From Aliikangiella marina (GTDB taxonomy: Bacteria; Pseudomonadota; Gammaproteobacteria; Enterobacterales; Kangiellaceae): a stretch of 64,000 bases of DNA. The first letter of the stretch is position 1; each line of letters opens with the position of its first letter. The notes under the pieces were generated by a model that was given only the letters and a program-made list of their open reading frames with translations, was not told the origin of the DNA and did not search any database. Of this stretch, positions 62,501 to 64,000 are shown piece by piece. The stretch is taken from positions 1,178,001-1,242,000 of the forward strand of contig NZ_VIKR01000001.1 in assembly GCF_007004765.1 (NCBI RefSeq), written 5' to 3'. The position numbers and the translations under genes are program-made.

Positions 62501-64000
62501 TAAATACTGATGGTGGTATAAATAACCTTTCGATCGATTGCTTTTTAACAAGGTCTCCAAAGTTAAGTAAGTTTTCCTTATCTCGTTGAGAAATTAGAAT
62601 TAAAGAACCACCAGTAAACCATGCCGTTGCTAGTTCCTGAATAGATACATCAAAAGAGACTGACGTAAACTGCAGGGTTCTTAATGGCCTAATGATTCCA
62701 TCTAGCTCTGAACAAGAGCTAACTAAGTTGCTAATCGTGTTGTGATGTTGTTTTACCCCTTTTGGGTTTCCGGTTGAACCAGACGTATATATTACATAGG
62801 CTAAATGTTTTTCAAAATTATCTTCTGCAACATCGACTTGTGAGCTTTCAATCGTCCACTGCTCACAGTTGTTAGTTAAAACTTTCTGTATAGAATGAAT
62901 CTTGGATTGGTAACTAGCTAACTGCGGAATAGTTTGTTCTTCAGCGAAGATCACATCGACCTTACTATCGCCTAAGATAAAATCTATTCTTTCTATGGGG
63001 TAGCTAAGATCTATCGGTAGATATGCGCAATCAGCCTTTAAAATCCCTAAAATAGCTGCGATTAATTCAAAGGAACGCGTCGCACAAATTCCGATAATTG
63101 TTCCTTTGCTAACCTTAGCCTTGCGCAGATATTGAGCAATTTTCTCAGCTAATAAGTTTAATTGTCCATAACTAATGTGATGATTGTTTATTTGTAACGC
63201 AACTAGATTGTTGTGCTTCCTCGCAGTTTCCTCAAATATTTGATGAATTCTTTTAAAACTCTCTGGTTTTCTTCGATTTTGCCTGTTGCTTAACGTGTAG
63301 CTAATATCATTTTCGGAAATAAACCTTACTTGACTTACTTTCGATGCGGGAGCTTTAATTAAGTTAATTAATAGATTTTGGTAGTTTTCTAAAACATTCT
63401 TAGCAGTTGAATAGCTAAACAAATCTTTATTATACTCTATCGATACTCTTAAACCATTGACACCTGGCTCTATGAGAATAGTTAAGTCGTATCTAGCCCC
63501 CGTGTCATTACTAAAAGTTAAGTTTTCCTTATTGATTGGATCAAGACCGATCTCCCCTAGCTGACGTTGAAAAAGGTTTGCATTCTCCATTACAAATAAA
63601 ATTTGAAAAAGAGGCGAATGCGATAAGCTACGCTGAGGATTTACTGACTCCACTAACATTTCAAATGGAATATCTTGATATTCTAACGCTTCTAAAATGT
63701 TAGCTTTCGTTGATTCCAAAAGCTCGACAAATGACTCTTCATCATCTATTGAGCTTCTAATAGCTAGTGTATTAACAAAAAAGCCTATTAAACCTTCAAG
63801 GTCTGGCAAGGTTCTATTGGCTACAGGTGTTCCCACTACGATATCTTGCTCGCCGGAATATCTATATAGTAGTAGATTAAATGCAGCGAACAACGTCATA
63901 AATAGCGTCGCGCCCTGCTCTCTGCTTAAATCATTAAGCCTTTCATGAAGATCTTTATTAAGTTCAAGTGAAATAGTATCGCCCTTGTAACTCTGCTTCG
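47544..64000 (-). CDS. NRPS 1: five-module synthetase (N-terminus beyond window)
   Basis: At least 5484 residues; the frame is open through the right edge inside a C domain. Domains by coordinate: C (partial, to about 63300); A with YTSGSTGNPKG near 62780, code DVQFFAHVA, Pro-like; PCP 61600; C 61440-60120; A near 59600, code DILQLGMVW, Gly; PCP 58440; C 58270-56930; adenylation remnant with N-methyltransferase (LLEVGCGTGLLL near 55860); PCP 54600; two consecutive C domains 54430-53110 and 53060-51740; A near 51190, code DFWNIGMVH, the standard Thr code; PCP 50010; C 49830-48500; adenylation remnant; PCP 47750 with GGNSL instead of GGHSL. The end is NKECVEEGVI. No epimerase or starter features are seen; loading must lie upstream of the window. 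Confidence 0.93.
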   Translation of the reverse strand, partial: KQSYKGDTISLELNKDLHERLNDLSREQGATLFMTLFAAFNLLLYRYSGEQDIVVGTPVANRTLPDLEGLIGFFVNTLAIRSSIDDEESFVELLESTKANILEALEYQDIPFEMLVESVNPQRSLSHSPLFQILFVMENANLFQRQLGEIGLDPINKENLTFSNDTGARYDLTILIEPGVNGLRVSIEYNKDLFSYSTAKNVLENYQNLLINLIKAPASKVSQVRFISENDISYTLSNRQNRRKPESFKRIHQIFEETARKHNNLVALQINNHHISYGQLNLLAEKIAQYLRKAKVSKGTIIGICATRSFELIAAILGILKADCAYLPIDLSYPIERIDFILGDSKVDVIFAEEQTIPQLASYQSKIHSIQKVLTNNCEQWTIESSQVDVAEDNFEKHLAYVIYTSGSTGNPKGVKQHHNTISNLVSSCSELDGIIRPLRTLQFTSVSFDVSIQELATAWFTGGSLILISQRDKENLLNFGDLVKKQSIERLFIPPSVFTFITNNHLKSFDKFGTLKEIFLAGEAVKVTPSLKLLLKRNPKCNLWNHYGPTETHVATTVKLNAFINDELIPIGKPIKNFELYLVDKNMQMVPQGSPGELLVGGVGVAIGYVDQTLNSEAYIKNPFDKNAIDPLYKTGDRVRLLENGQLEFIGRTDKQLNIRGFRIEPSEIESSINQLKAVSNSVVISAKASNQEEQLVAYVVLDNSQIKINDIDWQKKVQDFCLKSLPDYMVPTKIQIVESIPLTSTGKVNYSKLPSIELAAVNYIEPRTDTEKTLAKIWQQLLAIKSVGANDSFFMLGGHSLLTLQLSSLIKQQFNLDIPLSNLFQQQVLAEQAKLIENSNKRVTTRLIKKSKNANLKLSYAQQRQWFLSQYAGTSGIYNLFMAFRLNGELDVTALSRAIKHIVERHDALRTLFKPIEDEVFQVVSNNTFDLTRETLDSPAELAKICNQERNYPFNLTQEQLCRFRLLAEAWTDSHVLIITLHHSIADGWSQAVLLKELSTLYSAFKNNQTNPLKPLSFQYADYAQWQREYLSKEKLTPHLNYWRQQLADLAPLSTLPTDRVRPVEQTFKGRTQPFHLSAELLQSVEVLSRDQQVTPFMTLLAAFSLLLGRYAGQNDIAIGTPIANRRQPECEDLVGVFANTLVMRSDLSDNPTFSEFLATTKTMALRAYEHQDMPFELLVEALNPERSLSYSPLFQVLFALQGSSLTNLSLEQLDVNALQAELEGPLAHTVSLYDLSFFLEPATDGLYGVVEYNSDLYDDSTIHQFLIHYINLLQSLCNEPQQSLMEAQYLTVSDKQQLMSRNSTRIPEIDSVGFHELFEAQVKQTPDSVALVFEGHQLTYQKLNQIANQLAHYLRSQGVQAGQLVGLCVERNIDMMLGLLAILKAGAAYVPLDPTYPTTRLTYMLEDSGISLILTQKQLSKTLPFTQQQVIFLGETQLFYDYPVTNPCYSDCSAEALAYVIYTSGSTGHPKGVMLTHRSLTNFLNAMVSRPGIDENNCLLAVTSISFDIHTLELYLPLISGARLILASDETVVSGEAIASSISRYQVDMMQATPATWRMLIDCTWKPQGAFKALCGGEALSYQLKEQILASGADCWNMYGPTETCVWSAVNQMQAGEAVRIGRPIGNTEFYVLDSKQQLVADKVAGELYIGGIGLARGYWKKSQLTSEKFVTNPFSAETSRRLYRTGDYVRYMENGELEFLGRGDEQVKVRGFRIELGEIESVINSHDLVSDVAVCVRKIKQDNSLIAFVVLTDKKSKSELVKDIKQYIVQKLPNYMLPSRFVVLTQLPKTANGKVDKNSLSLNLDIDIQHREFIEPKNELQKGLVIIWSKLLEIPRNKISIKDDYFTIGGHSLLAMQLVNRIREVLGYELNLKSIFNYPDIESLSSFLEKSESTNSRTVIKPAHLTSNLPLSYSQQRLWFIDQVEQGSVQYNMTELYIHNGPLDIKLFELAIFKLIQRHEILRTIFKSEKGIPYQSTLEHFKTPFEYIDLSKQSFSSQQKLTQHVIHKEIFTAFDLSNELLLRVKLLSFSEDDFLIVYGIHHIICDAWSVDVINQELSIIYKALKNNQEIPLKPLTIQYCDFAFWQKKQLDSRVAEEKLNFWKQKLLGIPDFHLLPLDKKRPERQMFDACLEIQHIDQRLFQDIEALCKNYNVTLFMFLETAFALLIARYSNQSDIVIGSPVAGRELQELEGLIGFFVNSLVLRNKITEKSTFSELLRENKKMIVDAFNNQSIPFDMLVEELKPQRDLAYNPLMQIVFAVQNNKRVPLELDGHKYDVRNRYQQEYDSNFSVLKNLSTRFDLELHVCHDKSNLEIHWIYSTNLFNQKTISKLIGSFSILLKNIALDVRKPASEQKSVSLLDMLTDSDKKYLLQNNSVNYSLIEGEQYLDKVLKRISSSLYEQSKSLDLKAHILDSNLNLAPYGGFGDLYFEVNVKNNSIIQEFKNLGVSHCRNPFSNDLYSYIWDAKCIAQWDANGRIIIAHSEQLRIAKIHSRNLQIAKMIKSYSPVKNVGILHVNSDEVNRLECYLEIKGSPVLENQQLAKFSKNILSYCKGQSELRPLPHVVIPLPAVDLGNTETGVGIDEVTQIVSKNSEARLSYIKRFMSSHKDIQSVSLTNYGKNNKYLIAHIQPTTQYIERISTQAIKEHLQHWTNFYDDTYSKKDRELEATLNISGWNSSYTGKAIPDNQMKEWIDNTVTTIASLKPISLLEVGCGTGLLLYRYAAFCDSVDAIDISKVALEEIQEELDKKSWGHVNLHHGDALSVEFEHNQFDTIVINSVVPYLPSLHYLEMLIEKLIKYVMPGGKIFIGDVRNLDLHTEHVIEIERSQLKQKISLRDFNRRVKWRVQQEQELLVSPSYFSELKLRHHDVDNVSIFLKRGSGDNEMIRFRYDAIISIRPEILSDNQSNNIKSFSNLSRKQIENIISANEYNTFIVKGVVNPRVDENINLKEQLDRGDQIDVLPSSSPGHLSKEKNTENEDIEKLFQYAEKHNYNAVAIYSELGVEFIDLVFSLQSIDGLKLPAGIAKLCNANFPQISRLENELSNEMDSYLKQVYPASDLPDLYIAMPESNNSERNLTSTNLLPYPPESTLTKHKYVAPKNKMEKKLCEIWQSSLGIEKVGVYDNFFALGGHSLLATRLVSLIREAFEIELPIRSLFEAPTIVSLCEVISSSEKGALLPQLLPHKKNIRIPLSFAQQRLWFIHQVEETKTQYNVPGKFKVVGDFDLAAFESAIRSLIIRHRVLRTKIYEENGAPYQKVVKDFDTPISIYDHSKLDDKIKKIKIESLAKNEENTPFDFETDLMIRVVVVKLGIKEHVVLYTLHHIAHDDWSMAIFNRELELFYNAYVNNTECKLGALDVHYADYAVWQREWLKGDVLSSQVEYWKKQLKSAPTDFSIPFDNERPKKQSFFGRLITTKIKASLNDKIDIVCKKYSVTPFIFLQTVYATLLAKYTGKSDVVMGLAIAGRPHKDLEKMIGFFVNSLVLRSDINQEDSFDSVLAKNRETIVEAYAHQYIPFEMLVEKINPERKPGSNALFQLMIVHVANQQSNINTQGSSWHQLKDSEQTKYSLRSDLDLYVMPGDNEVVLEFVYNHYLFEKTTIANIADQYVQLIENILINPGVTLNELMLDKATDLRCQWQSQGFQVDSPELSYHQERLWFIDSFERDVLYKGGPNYHNIPLILKLNGELDTKKLRRAFKSLLESHDIFSTRIHEGLDKPIINTVPHDKIVLDQLALSSHKVDLEYLVNLSKQSFEINGGPLYRANLFRLDNKTSYLLLVIHHMLADRTSVATLARKLVSVYESDSSLDVEVGLEESYQKLAIQQKQVFEKKKLYQKHFAYWRSKLTNSLKKLEVPLDFERKAVHEYIEGRFTGYINDNLNLMLDEFLMRKKSNKFDFFLAVFKVLLFRYAQHEEIVVGINGLQEYEVNPGLVGPFSNLLVTRDFIKADKKFVDILKDIERTVLEAKCYQDIPFDLLVKKLSPSVDMSRTALFDVLFHYESIGDYFSTHQNTDLTITLEETNLGYGKYDINFLVQEKLGGYHFVVVFNKDLFKASTIARMFTHCQNLVKEILAQPEKRIEELQLLDQRDIDQQLNVFNPPYLQETSDLCIHELFEQQVLKRPDSVALVLDNEILTYNELNERANRLAHFILAKNLKPGELVGIYLERSIEMMISVLAILKAGAAYLPIDTSYPEKRVSYILIDSKVKLMLTQSSLPKFEDTEDLEPVYVDELMSRSAGEVFDAEFSCKNILRSSIGLESGDLAYVIYTSGSTGNPKGVLIEHRNVIALFESTRSMFKFSEDDQWTLFHSIAFDFSVWEIWGALFHGGTVHIISKDSAQNPELFYDLLASRNITILNQTPSVFHRIIEVDAIKKSKLSLRKIIFGGEALDTQKLVPWFKRHGDKKPSLVNMYGITETTVHVTYKDLQKSDVNTRSNSAIGKQLPHLRIYLLDKNLSLVPDGVVAEIYVAGEGLARCYLNQPELTKERFIHNPYVKTERLYKTGDLARRLSDGNLEFVGRADEQVKIRGYRIELGEIEAKINSHSDVVESVVIVSDSNIGEKSLIAYVVLNDGQEFDYATRLRKYLHAHIPQYMIPDAFINIDNLPVTANGKVNKDALPIAELSSYSETGYLPPNSENEKKMVALWSKHLNYPIERLSLNANFFALGGHSLVATQLISSIRNEFEVDIPLKVLFEDPFLSSVVNKIESSLEKTTQQEKIIKTAPSDYAALSVEQKRMWFLHKFSNSRIEYNMPTRLLFKGEVQQDALLYAFNNLVARNKILRTVYLEREGNPYQVMLNDFQVEIPFVDLSSLETGQKQQVLESRVQEHAREKFDLSNELMIKALLIKLESDVYLLQYLTHHIASDGWSDNLIKQQLAAYYNEFLTDIKTSEDGSCLQYSDFVAWQEKFLLKDKVREQIKYWRAQLADCPIEHGLALDKKRVADASYLGNYLHSELDSGLSKAVKDFCEQRKITLFMFLETILAVLISRYSNERDIMVGTPIAGREHGDSNSIVGLFVNTLVIRNQLDLDSNFEDILEKNKKTIIDAYTNQNVPFDMLVDELGVNRNLNSNPLFQIMFVVQNNIERDVYFDGLNLSDNVDGYLPNDEITARFDLEVHAKEEGSRLNIDWIYCKDIFNADSILRLQKSYIYLINSVIKADQKNKLANIKASHLAIFGEKEKERIVSSTVGKFALTNNANHQQLISRPSGLDKAMVLGANNQIVPFGGIGEICYSERDDIGEVIKCFLTESHKSKYLRTGVIAKVCGNGDLTFANQNQSVLRAQIQFHVKALKSFLLREVRFITDLFITSSLVSSQVASECYFVNDDSCDLNKDEQTKLISHAIRNADHLMFLPTKWFLVKNIPSFPNGYIDLVKLKSSVKSNELKKYKAPTNEVEIKMQEIWQEYFNMKNISVTSNFFSLGGNSLMVSNMTSKIESIFKVDVSIRLFFSKPTIQELSEFIIAQLELRNAEELLSSFKNDNKECVEEGVI
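47552..47561 (-). promoter_or_regulatory. Ribosome-binding site of NRPS 2 inside the NRPS 1 tail codons
   Basis: GAGGAGGGGG, nine bases before the ATG at 47542, is also the codons for Glu-Glu-Gly of the EEGVI docking tail. It decides the NRPS 2 start. Confidence 0.8.
47880..48385 (-). other. Adenylation-domain remnant in NRPS 1 module 5
   Basis: Resumes at MVLGANNQIVPFGGIGEICY (A6-proximal) and ends at FPNGYIDLVKLK, where Tyr replaces the A10 Lys. Motifs A1-A5 are absent. This module and the first module of NRPS 2 are consecutive A-less modules across a protein boundary. Confidence 0.8.
51740..53060 (-). other. Second of two tandem condensation-family domains before A(Thr)
   Basis: A complete C-fold domain of about 440 residues, opening LSYHQERLWFIDSF and carrying HHMLADRTS in place of HHxxxDGWS. 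It follows directly on another full C domain and precedes the Thr A domain. Its later motifs are divergent (INGLQEYEVNPGLVGPFSN instead of the usual GTPxAGR...GxFVN). It may be a modified-residue C domain, or an interface domain that recruits the trans-acting hydroxylase. Confidence 0.75.
54720..56765 (-). other. Adenylation remnant plus N-methyltransferase in NRPS 1 module 3
   Basis: The sequence resumes at AHILDSNLNLAPYGGFGDLY (A6-proximal), runs through a degenerate A7/A8, then a full methyltransferase (about 56050-55290) with HLQHWTNFYDDTY, GWNSSYTGKAIP and LLEVGCGTGLLLYRYA. A degenerate A9/A10 tail follows, in which the NGK is lost (NNSERNLTST). The methyltransferase looks intact although the A core is gone. 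Confidence 0.8.

Noticed and set aside
21783-63948. Many 60-105 codon ORFs on the plus strand opposite the NRPS genes
   Set aside because: They lie antisense to continuous, motif-rich coding sequence, overlap several domains without regard to structure, and have no recognisable protein features.
47544-64000. Frameshifts or assembly errors hiding the missing A domains within each A-less module
   Set aside because: Each synthetase is one continuous frame, and the C-to-PCP distance in A-less modules is about 200 residues too short to hide an A core in another frame. Collapse of near-identical repeats during assembly cannot be excluded from sequence alone.
21317-64000. Epimerization domains after carrier domains
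   Set aside because: Every carrier is followed directly by a C domain (LSYxQxRLWF opening) or a protein end. Any D-residues would need dual E/C domains, which I could not tell apart by eye.
1-64000. CRISPR arrays, tRNA or rRNA genes
   Set aside because: No regularly spaced short repeats and no tRNA- or rRNA-like segments were seen in the intergenic regions, including beside both recombinase genes.

Overview
The window looks like part of a low-GC, probably marine, gammaproteobacterial chromosome. This is an inference from the AT-rich sequence, a NifJ-type pyruvate:ferredoxin oxidoreductase, gammaproteobacterial-style MerR/MerT, a YejK-type nucleoid protein and Tn4651-type resolution genes. 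No rRNA, tRNA or CRISPR was recognised, and the genus cannot be named.

Left part (1-9650) is mobile and accessory DNA. A mercury-resistance edge (merT leftward and cut by the window, merR rightward, with a 19-bp-spacer MerR promoter between) sits beside a divergent tyrosine recombinase and a KfrA_N coiled-coil protein. That pair matches TnpS/TnpT, the cointegrate-resolution genes of Tn4651-type Tn3-family transposons, with a dyad-rich candidate resolution site between them. Next comes a tight five-gene rightward operon (NdpA/YejK-like protein, unknown three-helix membrane protein, small membrane/winged-helix protein, Cys-rich putative zinc protein, Abi_C-domain protein). It reads like an undescribed defence or host-takeover cassette. 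A second, unrelated tyrosine recombinase follows, with a 13-6-13 inverted repeat just upstream.

Middle part (9650-17500) is ordinary metabolism: a dihydroorotate-dehydrogenase-like flavoprotein overlapping the end of nifJ, and a PhoD-like phosphatase, followed by about 1 kb without recognisable genes.

Right part (17500-64000) is one leftward biosynthetic operon, cut by the right edge. In order of transcription it holds five NRPS proteins, a TauD/SyrP-like hydroxylase, an APH-type kinase, a CPBP membrane protease and a 4'-phosphopantetheinyl transferase, ending at a rho-independent terminator. The NRPSs hold 13 modules, 14 condensation domains (the first partial), 9 intact adenylation domains, 13 carrier domains and two N-methyltransferases. 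There is no epimerase and no thioesterase. Codes read by eye from the intact A domains, in assembly order, are: Pro-like; Gly; (A-less, N-methyl); Thr behind a tandem C-C; (A-less); (A-less); DSALIAEVW; DACKVGEVG (Asn-like); DMPRVGHVG (Asp-like); Ser; N-methyl DASKLGQIG (Asn-like); DATKVGHVG (Asp-like); (A-less).

The main surprise is that four modules have lost the catalytic core of their A domain at about the same boundary while keeping C and carrier domains, so they need loading in trans or must be skipped. The proteins are joined by TubC-type N-terminal docking domains and acidic C-terminal tails. The DNA coding each tail is also the Shine-Dalgarno of the next gene. The last synthetase also ends in such a tail although no partner follows it.
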